NCBI GenBank assembly: GCA_023853785.1
Contig: JAJIRX010000961.1
Span: 1-64,000 of the forward strand
Direction: 5' to 3'
Source of the DNA: Psilocybe azurescens
Lineage: Eukaryota > Basidiomycota > Agaricomycetes > Agaricales > Agrocybaceae
Length of the DNA: 64,000 bases
The notes under the pieces were generated by a model. The model saw nothing but the letters and a program-made list of their open reading frames with translations, did no database searches and was not told the origin of the DNA. Shown piece after piece: positions 47,736 through 60,469 of the stretch. The position numbers and the translations under genes are program-made. Numbering within the stretch: position 1 is the stretch's first letter; the number at the start of each line of letters is the position of its first letter.

Positions 47736-49944
47736 GAATACCCCTCGCAGCAGTCACGCCTCTCCCCCACTTCCCAATCTTATTCGTGCCCAAGGGACTG
47801 TTTCTTGAACTACACGTCACCGCCATTGGAACAGCCATTATACGAGCCGCGACAAAAATGCTGTGACGACGACGACGACGACGACTCGGACACCTACTAG
47901 GATAACAGGAGCGAGGACATTTAGTTCCATGAATGAGATGGCAGACACCTGGTCCCGGATATTTGTGGAAGGGCATGCGGTGCGCGTTAAACCGACAGAC
48001 CATCGAACGATCCTCCGTTTCTGTCGGGCATGTCTGACCAGGACTCCCTGTCGTAGCCGTATGCTCGCCGACATCGATAAAAACCCAGTTCCCATGCTAC
48101 TTCATCCAATAATTCGGAGTCAAGTCACCAATCGCAAATCGATTACCAGTCATGACGATTTAACAATTTTCATACCACCAGGATCGGCTTCCCTAATACC
48201 ATTTCACGACGTGAGAGACGACTTAGGTCTAATCTCCTCCTTGCCCACAATTTCACACACAGTAGAAATAATTGGAATTCATATAACGTCTTGACTCCCG
48301 TTGGAATGCATCGTGCTTTATTCCTCCTGTAGTAAGAAACATGCCGCTGGGTTTTAGGCAGGAACATCACATGACCAGTGTTGTCTCCTCGTCAGTAATT
48401 TTGAAGAAATCCACAATTCAAGAACCTGCGCTGCCGCCGTCGTCTCCGGCATTATTTTTATTCTTCCATTTATTCCCCGCTTGCGCCTCAATGCCGATGT
48501 GGCACCGCGCACCTTGCTCGTCGTCCAACCGCGTGGGTGGCTTGTAAGCTGCCGAGCTATGTACAAAGTTCTATCGTAGTCTCTCCGTGTCGGCGCGGGG
48601 TTTGTTGTTGATGTACGGGAGATTGGTCGGATTACAACAGGCGCGACTGGATTGAATTGAACCCAGGACTTCGTATTCAAACATACCTGTGGTGACCACA
48701 ACAGAACAGTGTGTGCGTACTCGTGCCATGAAAAAGTAAGCGTGATATTGGTTTGGGAACAACCACAAATATTTGGAAAATTCTGCTTGGTACGATTTAA
48801 TACTATACTAGCCTGTAGTTGTTTCCCAGAATTGCATGATATTTGGGACCCAACTCCCGGAGAACTGGGCAAATTTGTTTGTGTACACCTGAATGAAATT
48901 TTTTTTAAATATTTGGAGCTCAATACTTTTGGAGGACGTAGATATCAATATTCTGACCCTGGAAATTTTTGAATCATGTTTTTAAATGAAATTTTCGACA
49001 AGTTATGAAGACCGAAACTGCCTTATTAAATTGGTCAAACACGGTTTTCACACGATATTGTATGTTTTGTTGGGCCCATATCTCCTCGATAAATGCACGG
49101 AAAACGCCATTTAACATGTTTTAGAGTCATGTTAATTACTCCTCTGTCCTCCAAAAAGAGTGGATCCAAAGGAGGCTTTTGAAATTTCAATTATCTGTGT
49201 AACGATAAATTTCTCCGGCAGTTGGGCTCCAAATACTATGCAATTCTGGGGAACAGCTACGGGCTAGTATAGTATTAAATCATACCAAGCAGAATTTTCC
49301 AAATATTTGTGGTTGTTCCCAAACCAATATCACGCTCACTTTTTCAAGGCACGAGTATGTCGGAGGCTGGACGAGCAATGGCCTGGTGACAGTCGGACGT
49401 GAGGCTCAAACCACAATAGACTGTGTCACTCACTGATTATACATGACACACAAAGGATCCCCAGGTACCGAGGCTGTATCGTATACTCTAAGTATGTGGT
49501 CCAACTAGCCTGGGTTAGATGGTCCTAGTCATGAAAGAAGGCGAATTCGAGAAATTGCATGCGGACGTGATTTGAGATGGTGAGAATGCAGAATGAGCAC
49601 CGAATAGTGTTACTGTTGGATTGGACGGACGGATGTTTCGGATAGAGTAGTGGAGGGTGGCAGGCTTAGACATGTACTGGTACTTCAGCCTCATACAGAT
49701 GGCTTGTGTGAGCCACAAGTGCTCACTGACAACAACTGTAACACATACACTGATTCGGATTCTGAATGTCCACCGGCTTAGCTGAGCGGTGTCTCACTGG
49801 TTAGGGAATTTAGGAGAGATAAAAAAAAAGTCGGTGGAGGAATAAATATTGAAACAGAGAGAAAATATAGCTTTAAAACTTGAGAAGAACAGTGGTGGCT
49901 ATTGAAACAACGAATGAGAACGAGTTGAGTTGTCCATGCGAATA
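47736..49944. other. intergenic spacer of unit 4
   Basis: The spacer starts with a (GAC)n run at 47867-47885 and a frame (to 48294) that is homologous to the 3' flanks of the other copies and to 63500-64000 inverted. I cannot tell whether that stretch is a last exon or 3' UTR. The spacer also carries the 636-bp MITE and the coiled-coil gene upstream region. Confidence 0.45.
48720..49355. mobile_element. MITE with long inverted repeats, TA target (636 bp)
   Basis: Inverted repeats of about 150 bp, starting CTCGTGCC and containing TGATATTGGTTTGGGAACAA, are flanked by TA at 48718-48719 and 49356-49357. The empty site is visible in unit 3 (GTTGCGTATGTCGGAGG near 41513). No transposase. Tc1/mariner-type target choice. 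Confidence 0.88.
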
Positions 49945-49956
49945 CGGAAGTTTCCG
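49945..49956. promoter_or_regulatory. CGG-N6-CCG site upstream of coiled-coil copy 4
   Basis: CGGAAGTTTCCG, followed by ACCCTAACCCTAAG at 49985-49998. Conserved position relative to the gene start. Confidence 0.45.
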
Positions 49957-50299
49957 ACACCGGCGGGCCGAGGAGACTGACGTCACCCTAACCCTAAGCA
50001 GTGTGAACCACAGGCACCGACATCCATTAAGTTCATCTCCTCCAACAACCAACTCAACCACCTGCTAGCGCTCAATAATACTGGATGCTTAACTTGAAAG
50101 TTTGCGGGTTTTGTACATATGTCTGGACATACTATACTATCTATCTGATTTCTTGCCTTTACTTGATCTGATCTTTGGAATCTTTAACGGGACTGGTCTC
50201 GCTTCAGTCAACTCGAGCGCGACCGACCCGCTCAGCGAAGTCTCACTTTTGGAACTGAACGGACATAGGACCCCGCCCTCAACATTGACGTCAGCGTCT

Positions 50300-52690
50300 A
50301 TGACTCAGAAAATCGCCCACCGCCCCATCCAGCAACAGCGGCAGCACGAACACGAACTGAAAGCCGAGCTGGCGCGGAAAGACAAAGAAATTTGTGAGTT
50401 TCCAGCTCTGCCTTAGCCTTGCCTGGATGTTAATTCTGATTCACGCTCATTTCTTCTCTGCCCTGCCTCCCTCTCCCTGCTGCCCCTCCCCCTCTCCTCA
50501 CTGCCACTGTCACCCCGCAAAAATCAAACATCACAACACACCAGATCACACTCCTCTCTGCGCACACAACCCACCGTACGGAGGGTGAGGGCGTTTGGGA
50601 TGAGCAGGGTGGTCATGGTCTTGGTCTTGGTCTTGGTGAGGAGGACGGGTGAGGACAGAAGAGGCTAAGAGGCACAGAGACGGAGGAGAGGACGGAGGAA
50701 GACCAGATCATCGCGATGCTCGACGTGACTGTTGCGCGGAACCGGATGATCGAGACCGAGATAAAGGGGTTGAGCGAGCGGGTGAGTGCTCGTGTGCCTC
50801 TGTTTCATCCTCTTTTCGTTTTTTTAATCAGTTCTCGTTCTCGTTCTCGTTCCCATTACCATTCTCAATGAGTACGCGTATTCTCATTCTCGTTTTTGTT
50901 TGCATTTCGCAATGCCTCCCCTCCCTTGCTTCCTTTCTTCCTCACCCATAATATGCGCCCTTTTTATCTCAACTCTCGCTCTTTCGCATTATTATTTCAT
51001 ATAATGTCCTTCCATCCATCTGACTCTTCTTTATTGGTTTAGCTTTCCAACGCGCAGGCGGCATCTGTGTCTGTATCTGCCTCTGCCTCTGCACCCGAAT
51101 CAGGCGCATCTCCATCTTTGTCTTCGTCGACGGCCACTGCCATGACCACTTCGCCTCCTCACGTTCCTTTAATGGCACAGTCTACAATAACCGACGTCAA
51201 AAAGTCAAATCCCGAGCCAAGCCGGCAGTGATTTCTGCGGACCTCATCGGCTCTGGCGGTCGTACATCTTCTCTTCCTCCCCTTCCTCCTCCTGTACCAC
51301 CACTAACAGTATTACCACCGCCACCCCTGGCACTACCTCCAGCAGTGCCGCCGGCATCGGCACTCTCACGCGCAACCACCTCCGCCCCCGCTCCAGCTGA
51401 ATTACTGCTCACTGTCAAGCGCGAGATAAGCGAGCTCGGCGGGCAAGTTGATTTTTTCGCGCGTGCGCGGGGGCGCGGGGTGCTGTTGATGGTATTGGTG
51501 TTGGTGTTTGGGGTGCGGGTGGTTCTGGGTCGGTGTCAGGCGTGAATATGGGCACTGGCTCTTCAACGGGCGTGAATGATCTAGCCAAGAGCGCGGACAA
51601 GGACAAGGAAGCACGGAGGACGACGGGTGGGATGAACGCTGCGATGTGCACGGGCACGTCGTTGGAAGACCCATTGAGGGACCTGCAATATCGGGTTTGT
51701 CTCTTGGAAGCGGAGTGCGCGTGGTATGTTCTCTTACATTTTGTGTTTTTACGCTTTTCTCTTTCTCTTTTTTTCGTTTTCATTTGTTTTCATTTCGTTT
51801 GTTTTCGTTTTCGTTTTCTGTTTGTATTCGGATGAATTTTCGCTGTTTTTCGGTTCGACGCGATGCGACGCGTTACGATGCTAATTTCCTTGATGAATAG
51901 GTTGCGACTCTCTGTTTATTCTACCCCCTTTCCTTACTCATGCTTCTGTTATCAATTATTATTTTCAAAACATTCTCTCTGTTTACTCTACCCCCTTTTC
52001 TTTACTCATGCTTGTGTTATCAATAATTGTTATTATTTTCAAAAACATTCTTTACGTTCCACTCTTTCGTAGACCCTCGACATTCTTTTTTCGTTTTCGT
52101 CTTCATTTGCCTTGTTTTGTTGTTCTTTTTTTTTTTTTTTTTTTCAATTCTCTTTGTACTTTTACTTGTTTCGAGTTGGTCTTGCTGATCCCGTCTATCT
52201 TATTTCTTTCCCATTACAGAACATACAGAACAATGCGAACACGAGCGCCCTCATTAACAGCAGCTCATCGGACATGGTCATCTCTGTCTCCGTCTTAGGC
52301 GATACTGGTTCTGTTTCAGTTCTTCCCTCAGTTCCTCCTCCAGCACCTGTTTCCGCCCCCGTTGTTGTTTCCGATGTACCAAATCTAATGGACGACGACA
52401 ACAACGAAGACGGATAAGGACGGTGAGATGTCTACGGAACTCGCGACGCCGCCGATGCCTACCAGTGGCATCGCGATGTCTGTTCAATATTCGGAAGGTT
52501 TGGAGGACGAAGAGGAGGAGGATGGAGGTGGTGATGGAGATGGTCACGGGGTCACGGGGTGCGCCTGCGTCGGTCGCTGGGTGGGGGCATGCTCGAGGTC
52601 GGAATCAGGACTACCTGAATGACGAAAATTAGGGCGGCGATCGTCAATACGAACATAAAAATGACGAGGAGTCTGGCGACGATGAGAATG
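50300..52690 (+). pseudogene. Ser/Ala-rich coiled-coil gene, copy 4
   Basis: The original ATG is ATA here, so the start is ATG ACT CAG at 50300 (MTQKIAHRPIQQQRQHEHEL, then KAELARKDKEI) with a GTGAGT donor. Exon 1 is open, unlike copies 1-3. Exons 2-4 are lost by a deletion near 50580, joining to the MLDVTVARNRMIETEI exon (ends about 50780, GTGAGT donor). Then come the Ala/Ser-rich exon from 51043 (LSNAQAASVSVSASASA), KREISELGGQVDFFARARG, DLQYRVCLLEAEC, NANTSALINSSSSDM and VPNLMDDDNNEDG. A downstream MSTELATPPMPTSGIAMS ends before 52690. Internal deletion and frame changes argue for a pseudogene. Function unknown. Confidence 0.5.
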
Positions 52691-52962
52691 CTATCACAGA
52701 GACTTAGAAAATTCAGTATCAATCTTTGACTGATATCCATCTGTGTACTGGCGATATAAGGAGTGGGACTGTCGATGTTTATAGGAGCATTTACACTGCT
52801 CATCTAAATTAATCACATATGCACACATATGAACGACAGAATCCAAATATTGGTATCAGTTGGATATCAGTTTATGCATTCCCACAATACGGTTAACGAC
52901 CACGAACATTTACCCTTGTCTTGAACCATCACTATCATCTGCCCCAATATCGATCCCCACAT

Positions 52963-54555
52963 ATGCCTTCCATGTTCAGTTCGCACACGGTCGTTACTGG
53001 GGAAACTATCATCTGGTCAACAATGATTCCAAAGGTATGCTGCCACCATATATTATGCTATTCCACATATAAAAGAATTCTAGGTGCATGGGATCGCCTG
53101 GTGGATGCTGCTTCACCTGCCGCATTCCATAATTCCAGTGACCGTCGTGGCCCTCCAAAAGCCATCTCAATACACGAATCGTCGTGTTGAAGAAGGTTAT
53201 GGACTGGATCCACGGTCTTGAACCAGCAACACAACATGCAGTGATTGTGTGGCTGTATGGTCCAGCGGGAGCGGGCAAATCGGCCATCGCACAGTCGATC
53301 GCGGAGCTGTGCTGCGAGGAAGGGAATCTCATAGCGAGCTACTTCTTCTCCAGATTTGATTCCACCAGAAACCATCCACGCTCTCTCATTGCAACAATTG
53401 CATATCAAGCCTCGCTTTGCATTCCGAACATCAGAGAACGTATCAAAGCTGCAATCGACCACGACCCCTTGATATTCGACCGCTCGCTCACCGTCCAGAT
53501 GTCGGCTCTCGTGATTCAGCCCTTGCAAGATTACATTAGTTCCAATACTCCAGCACCAGCCCGCGTCATCATTATTGACGGGCTCGACGAGTGTGAAGAC
53601 AGGCAAAGCCAGGTCGAAATCTTGGCTACTATCTCGAAGGCCCTCCAACATCATTTACCCTTTATCTTTCTTATCGCGAGTCGTCCTGAGCATGACATCA
53701 GAACTGCCTTCGGCAGCGGATATCTCAAGGATGTCACGACGAGTGTGCCACTCGATAATGAACACCGACCATCCGACGATATACGCCTCTTTCTTCAGGA
53801 CAGCTTCACCGAAATCAAGAAAATCCATCCATTTCGTGCAGATATTCCGGATACATGGCCAGATGACGACATATTGGAAAGCTTGGTGAAGAAATCATCC
53901 TCTCGAGGGAGGTGCGTCGCGCCAAGTAGTAGATAATAAAAAGAATCTATGGTAGACATTGGGGGTGTCGAGAGGTCGGCGGCGGAGGTGCCGCCTCGTC
54001 TCCAGGGCGTGGAAAAACCGATGGAAGTGCTGAAGGGTGACCCCCTTTTCGCATTTCTAAAGGTTCTGCTTTACCTTAAATGTGTTCGAGTTATATATAT
54101 TATGTGCTGAGAATAGAATAGTTTCGGCGATGGGGGATGGGATTTTAAGTGACGCTAGGATAGAGATTGGGTAAAGAGCGAGCTTATGGAAAGAGTTGTG
54201 CAGTCGTCGTTGCGCGACTTCAAACGTGTTGTAAGGGAAAACGATGGGAATCAGCATACACGTGATGGCGTCTCCTTCTCACGAGAAGTCGTACCCACTC
54301 GCGGGTACTTCCAGGCTAATTTATCTATGCATCGACCGTCATTAAATTTATTAAATCCAGTCGTCATCGGCCGCCTCAGCGCTTGGAGATTGTGCTTGGA
54401 CTCCATCCGGCTCAGCGTGCTATGCCATTCGCCGAGCTTGATGCTCTGTATATGCATATTTTCTCGTCCGTGGAGGATCCTGAGGCAGTGTTACAAATTT
54501 TAGCTTATAAATTTCTCACATCACCAGTAATCCACTGGTACGAAGGACTGCCCAT
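52963..54555 (+). pseudogene. NACHT-type NLR, copy 5, insertion and C-terminal deletion
   Basis: Exon 1 is 52963-53034 (MPSMFSSHTVVTG, then one base short as in copy 1). Exon 2 starts at 53084. One base is missing at CCTCCAAAAGCC (about 53156), after which the NACHT core is open: GPAGAGKS, SYFFSRFDSTRNHPRS, VIIIDGLDECED, LIASRPEHDIR. The frame is cut after LVKKSS at about 53895 by a 424-bp insertion and resumes at about 54319 (ASTVIKFIKSSRHRPPQRL to YKFLTSPV). At about 54555 the gene jumps directly into the NLR 3' flank, so the whole C-terminal region and intron 2 are deleted. Dead copy. Confidence 0.82.
53895..54318. other. 424-bp insertion in NLR copy 5, origin unknown
   Basis: Placed by comparison with copies 3 and 4, where GAAATCATCTGGCCAATTT is continuous. 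It is absent elsewhere in the window. I see no terminal inverted repeats, no clear target duplication and no coding sequence. It contains small hairpins (GGCGGAGGTGCCGCC, GTACCCACTCGCGGGTAC). Possibly a truncated retroelement piece. Confidence 0.6.
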
Positions 54556-56760
54556 TGTACCATCCCCTGTTCCTGCCGTGCATGTCTTTTCAGGACTCCC
54601 TGAGGTAGCAGTGTGCTGGTCGACATCGACAAAAAGCCAGTTCCCATGCCGCTTCATCCAACAACTTGAAGTCAGTTCGCCGACTGCGAAGCGATTAATC
54701 AGTTAAATGTAACAATTTTTTACCGCCAGGATCCGCTATCCTGGTACCAGTGCATGACATGGAAGACGACTTAGGTCTTGTCCCCTCCTAGCCCGCTATT
54801 TCACACACTGTAGAAATAATTGGAATTTATTTGTCTGTTTATATTATCTTGAATCCCTGTTGCAATACATTGTGTTTTATTCCGATGCAGCTGACATCTG
54901 TGTTGCAGAAGAGATGGAGACGGCGAGGGTGATGGTGATCCACCAGCGCCATCCCAGAGCTCTGCTCGCACTGTGCGTGTTCAGCTGCAAATGTCGAGTG
55001 AAACTTGGCCTGGGTCGTCAATCGTGAGGACGAGGAAGAGAGGAGGAGAAAAGGGGCCGGGTACAGAGCAAGTACGTGTGATAACGCGCGTTGAGTGCAC
55101 ATAGTATCAGTCCACACAGTTGGCATAGTGGTGTTTAAGGTGACGAGTTATGCATGCGTGCTGTATCCAAACAAGAATACAACAAAGCATAGTCAATCAA
55201 GAACTACAGATTAAACAAATGCTCCAGTCTGCGCACGGCTTTATTATTCGGCAGTTCATCACCTCGCTGCTAGCCTTTCCCCCTCCCCCTTGCTTTTGGT
55301 GCCTGAAAAGTCTCGGTTTGCTCTCTTCTGTCGCAACTTTCTGCTCTGTATCTGGCCCCAGGCTTCTTGAACCACCGAAATTGTGTGAGATGCTCTCATA
55401 CCATCGACTTTCTTCCTGATTAGAAATTTGTATTTTTGTATCGACAATGTACCATAACGACAACAACAAGCTATACATTTCATGGGATACCACCTACAGT
55501 AATGTCCCACGGCAACATTTGCATTCCTATATGAATCTCCTCAAACTAAGGTTATCGGCATTATTTCTTTCGCCAAGCGTTACAATTTATGAATTGACAC
55601 TCGTGCTATATCCACTGCCTTAGGACCCAGACATGTCCTGTACATTGTACTTCTTGGGAGTTTTGAATATTCGACAAGCTATGCCTTTTCATAACACATG
55701 TTCTTACGCTGTTGCTTCTCCGTTGCTTGCAACAATCTGCAAAATCACTCATTGGCTCGCTTCACTAATTGCAGCCGGGCGTGCGCAGTATTGACACGCC
55801 GCGCCGCACTACGATATAATATATACTCTACCTGCCATTCTTCGTATTTCTTTCCCAACTTTTAACACGCGGTATATCCTGTGGTCCGACGATGACTTGA
55901 AATCGTGTCATGAAAACCATTCAAGCCATACTCTGACCCCGCTCTCCTTACCCTGTCAATTTAGTCATGTTCACATAGATATCTTGAAAATATCGGCCTG
56001 AGATTCAAAGACTGTGTACAATTATACTCGTCGTTGGAAATAATAGTGACATACATGCAGGAATTTACAGGTTTTTGGTCGATATATGCGCACCTGTCAA
56101 ATGAGATTTTGAAATCTCCAACATAGCTGAATGGGTTGTACGTGAGACTTAATTGAATTGGATCCAGGACTTTATGTGGTCACAACAGAACGATGTGCGC
56201 GTGTGTCAGAGGCTGGAGGAGCAATGGCTTGGTGATCAAAACACAATAGACACACTCAATCCTGAGTTATACATGACACACGAAGGGTTCTGAGGCTATC
56301 GAGGGCGTATTGCATACTCTAAGTGTATGGTTCAATTAGCCTGGGGTAGACAGTTCTAGTCGTGAAAAAGATGAAGTTAAGAGGTTGCATGCAGACGTGA
56401 TTTGAGAAGGTGAGAACTAAAATGAGTATCGAGTGGTGTTACTGCTAGATTAGACGGACGGATGGTTCGGAGAGAGGGAGTGGTGGTGAGTGGTAAGATT
56501 AGACTTATACTGGTACTTTGTCTTGATTTAGATGGCAGCTGGCTTGTGCAATCCGCGGGTGCTCACCAACGACAACATATGCAGTGACTCGGATTATGAA
56601 TATCCACCGGCATTCAGGAGAGATAAAAGAAAAAAAGTCGGTGGAGGGATACATAGTGAAAAGAGCGAGGATACAGCCTTAAATTTAAAGCTTAAAGCTT
56701 GAGAGGCACAGTCGTGGCTAGAATAGGAACGAGCTGGGTTGTCCATATATGAATACTCTG
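54556..56760. other. intergenic spacer of unit 5
   Basis: It starts with NLR 3' flank sequence (CGTGCATGTCTTTTCAGGACTCCCTG). 55640-56060 is shared with unit 1 only (12340-12720), so units 1 and 5 keep an older spacer that units 2-4 lack. The coiled-coil upstream region follows. No gene supported. Confidence 0.45.
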
Positions 56761-56772
56761 CGGAAACTTCCG
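56761..56772. promoter_or_regulatory. CGG-N6-CCG site upstream of coiled-coil copy 5
   Basis: CGGAAACTTCCG, followed by ACCCTAACCCGAAC at 56791. About 290 bp before the start codon. Confidence 0.45.
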
Positions 56773-57064
56773 ATACCAACGGGCCGAGACACCCTAACCC
56801 GAACCACATCCACCTGCTTTGCTTCAATGAACCAGGTCTGCTATCGCCCAATAATGCTTGAATGCTTAACGCAATGCAAACATTTGCGGGTTTTATGCAT
56901 ATGTCTGAACATATTGTACTTTCTATCTGTTATCTTATATACGGTTACCTGATCTGATCTTTGGAATCTTTACTGGGATTTTTTACTAGGACTGGACTTG
57001 CTTCAATCGACTCGCGCGAACCGCTCAGCAAAATATAAGATCTAATCCTCGGAGTTCAACGAAC

Positions 57065-60012
57065 ATGGGACCCCCGCCCCCAACATCGCCGTCAGCGTCA
57101 ATGAATCAGAACGCGGCCTGCCGCCTCACCCAACAACGGCAGCGGCGCGAACGCGAACTGGAAGCCGAGCTGGCGCGGAAAGACAACGAAGTGTGCAAGT
57201 TTCCAGCTCTGCACTAGACTTGCCTGCATGTGAATTCTGATTCCCGCTCATTGCTTCCCTTCTCTCTCTTTCTGCCCCCTCTTCGCTGTCACCGCCACCC
57301 CGCAAAACTCAAACATTGCAACACACCAGATAACATCCCTCCTTTCCGTGCACAACCCACCCTACTAAGCTCTCCCTGCTGCAATCCCGCCTCCTCCACG
57401 CGCTCGACACGATCGATACACACGCACAAGAGAACGCGGACATGTACAGGGAGCTTGGGGCTATGAAGAGGAAGGTGCAGGCGTGCGAGGGAGCGGGATG
57501 AGTCGAGGGAGGAGGTTGAGAGACTTGCTGAGAAAGGTGTGGGTTTTTCTTTTTTCTTTTTGGTTGGTTGTTTCCGCCTAAGGTGGACGCGAGTTTTAAC
57601 GACATGATGATTCGTTTGTCTAGTGCAAGTTGAACATGATTATAAGAAATGGCCAGCCAGCAGCTGTCGAGTCTCGCAGGTACGAAATAACACACTGCAT
57701 ACACTATAATCTCACACGCATATCCTACCTATCCTATCGTCTCTACAGATGCAGGTCCTGGCGTTACAGCGCACCCACAAACCCCACCATATCGTTTCCA
57801 CTCTCACTCCTCAATCCACCCCCAACCCCAACCCCAACCCCTACGCACCCAGGTCTAGCTCACTAACGCGATGGCGGCATCTGCATATATGGCAGCCTCC
57901 GCTGCTGCGGCTTCTTTGTCGTCGGCCACTTCAACGCCTCAAGTTTTATCGGCCAATTAACATCGACACTAAGGAAGTGGCTACCTCGGAATTGGGTTCC
58001 AATGCTCCTGCTCCTTCATCGGAACCCAATTTGAGGCCTAGAGCTCGTACTCGTGCATCTTCGCTACTACCGCCACCGCCACCACCGACTTTAGCTCATG
58101 CTCCAGCTGCTGACGAAACTCAACCCCCGCCACAGGCACACACGCAGACGCAGACGCAGACGCAGATATTGCAAAGCCCCGAGTGCGAGATAAGCGAGCC
58201 CGGCGAGCGAGTTGATATGTTCGTGCGTGAGCGAGGGTTATGGGGTGCTGGTGTTGGTGGTGTGAGGGGTGCGAATAGCGAGGGTTTGGGTCTGGGTCTG
58301 GGTCTGGCGTGAACATGGACACTGGCATGAATCTGTGCAGTGGCATGAATACGGGCACTGGCTATCGCTCTTGGACGGGTACTGGGACGGGTGTTGGTTC
58401 TAGTGCAGACGTGCACAAGGACCGGGATAAGGAGGTCCAGGGGACGACGGGCGGGATGAACCCCAGCGACGCGCACGCACACGTCGGAATTGCAGGAACT
58501 GAAAATCCGGCTGTGTCATTTGGAAGCGGAGTGTACGCGGTGCGTTTTTTGTTTTTTTTTTTGTTTTGCATTTTTTGCGTTTTTACGTTTTCTCCTTTTT
58601 CATTTTCGTGTGTTTTCTGCATACCACCCACGCTTCTTGGTTTTGTTCTTCGGCTCGCGGGGGTGGGAGTGTTCTGGATTCTAGTTTTGTTTTTGTTTTT
58701 GTTTTTGGATGGGTTTTCTGTTTTCTGGTTTGACACGACGCGACACGTTACGGTGCTAATTTATTTGATGAAAAGGTTGCGAGTGGAGATCGAGAATATG
58801 CATCGGATGCAGAAGCAGGGGCGAGAGCGCGAGGCGAGAGCGCGAGATATGTACGTGGGTGCGGATAGTGTGACGCAGGACGCAGGACGCGAGGAAGAGG
58901 GGGAAGCGGCTTGCACGTCTATCCGGACAGAGTTCTCGGCGCGAGGAGGAGGATGAAGGGCGAGATGAGGAGGGGCGGACCAGGCCGCACAGGAGGATGG
59001 AGGCCATGGACCGGTGGATATCGCCACTCGGCGTCCGCTCGCCTGAAGAGGAGCAAGAGGTACGTCGGATATTGTTGTCTTTCGTCTTTCGTTGCCTGGT
59101 TTTGTTTTGCGATATTCTGTTTCTGTTTGTAATCCCGACCCCCTTTTCTCACTATGCTTCTGTTGTCAACACAATACTTCGTCACTGTTTAAGAAAAGGT
59201 TTCTTTGTGCTTTGTATTTTCGTATATTTCGACATCTTTTTTCGTTTTCGTTTGCCTTGTTTTCTCCTTCGTTTTTTTCTCTTTTCAATTATTTCGAGTT
59301 GGTCTTTCTGATTTGCTCTATCTTTTTTGATTTTAAACAACGTATAGAACAACGCGAATACGAGGACACTCAGCAGCAGCAGCTCGTCGGCCACGACCAT
59401 CTCCCTCTCCCTCTCCCTCTCCCTCTCCCTCTCCGAGGACGCAGGCTCTGTTATCATTTCTCCCCTACTCCAGTCCCAGTACCCATTCCTGTTCTCGTTC
59501 ATGTTCCCGATGCGCCAAATCTAATGGACGGCGACGGCGAGATGTCGATGGAGCTCGCGACTCCACTGATGCCTACCAGTATGATCTCGATGTCTGTCTG
59601 TGATGCTAAGGGGCTGGAGGAGTAAGAGGAGGAAGGAGATATTCAGGGGTGGGCCTGCGTCAATCGCTGGATGAGGGGCAGGGTCGAGGTCGGAATCAGA
59701 AGTATCAGAATGACGAAAATCAGGGCGGCGATCGTCAATACGAACATGAACAGCAGGAAAGGTCTGGCGCCAATGAGGATGGTGATTATGATGACGATCA
59801 GCGAGATCGAGATGTAACGATTGCGATTGCCGTTCGTGATGCCGTCGCCGGTGCTGCTACTGTTAGAGCAGAATGTGGGGGATGTGGTGCATGAGGAAGG
59901 TGTTCCATGTAGGCAGCGAAATGCAGAAGCTGATTCTGTGCTACCTCCAGCGCCAGATCCGACTTCAGCTCGAGTACCAGTCGCGGTCCTAGTCGCACCC
60001 CTGATCGAGCTC
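57065..60012 (+). pseudogene. Ser/Ala-rich coiled-coil gene, copy 5 (most complete exon set)
   Basis: Start ATG GGA CCC at 57065. Exon 1 is open: MGPPPPTSPSASMNQN, then QRQRRERELEAELARKDNEV. The donor is GTGCAAG rather than GTGAGT. Exon 2 (from about 57330) loses one A at GTGCACAACCC and is shortened after VQACEG. Further segments are VEHDYKKWPAS, MQVLALQRTHKPHHIVSTL, TKEVATSELGSNAPAPSSEP, ISEPGERVDMFVRERG, ELKIRLCHLEAECTRC, RLRVEIENMHRMQKQGRERE, NTRTLSSSSSSATTISLS, PNLMDGDGEMSMELATPLMP and a final charged segment RNQKYQNDENQGGDRQYEHE. Predicted coiled coils are separated by Ser/Pro-rich linkers. No signal peptide or membrane helix is evident. No family recognised. It converges with the inverted unit 6. 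Confidence 0.55.
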
Positions 60013-60024
60013 TGTCTATTGTGT

Positions 60025-60466
60025 TTTGAGCCTCATATCTAACTGTTGCCAAGCTATTAATCCTCCAGCCTCTGACATGTACACATACAGCATTCTGTTG
60101 TGACCACCACATATATCTTCAAATATGCAGCCCTGCATTCAATTCAATCCAGTCATCCCTATTGTATCTTGTATGAGCTCCTGGATATCAATAATGCCAA
60201 TGATTTGAAAGATGGGATATTTCCACTGGTCTCTACTCCCACACCAACCTCCCACAAACTCTGCGCCAGAGCGGCGAGACTATGGCAAAACTTTGGACAC
60301 GGCTCTGCAGCTTACAAGCCACCCATGCGGTTGGAGGACGAGCAAGGTCCAAGAGGTTCCACATTGTCATTGAGGCGCAGGCTGGGGAATACACGGAAAG
60401 ATAAAAGTAATACCGGAGACAATGGCGGTGGCGTGGGTTCTTGAATTTCCTTGCTTGCAAGGGTTG
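60025..60466 (-). other. inverted partial unit 6, distal part of the NLR 3' flank
   Basis: The reverse complement matches 41150-41580 and 48420-48700: GAGGCTCAAAACACAATAG, CCATGCGGTTGGAGG, CACATATATCTTCAAATATG. It is the continuation, on the minus strand, of the sequence at 63500-64000. Confidence 0.75.
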
Positions 60467-60469
60467 TAG

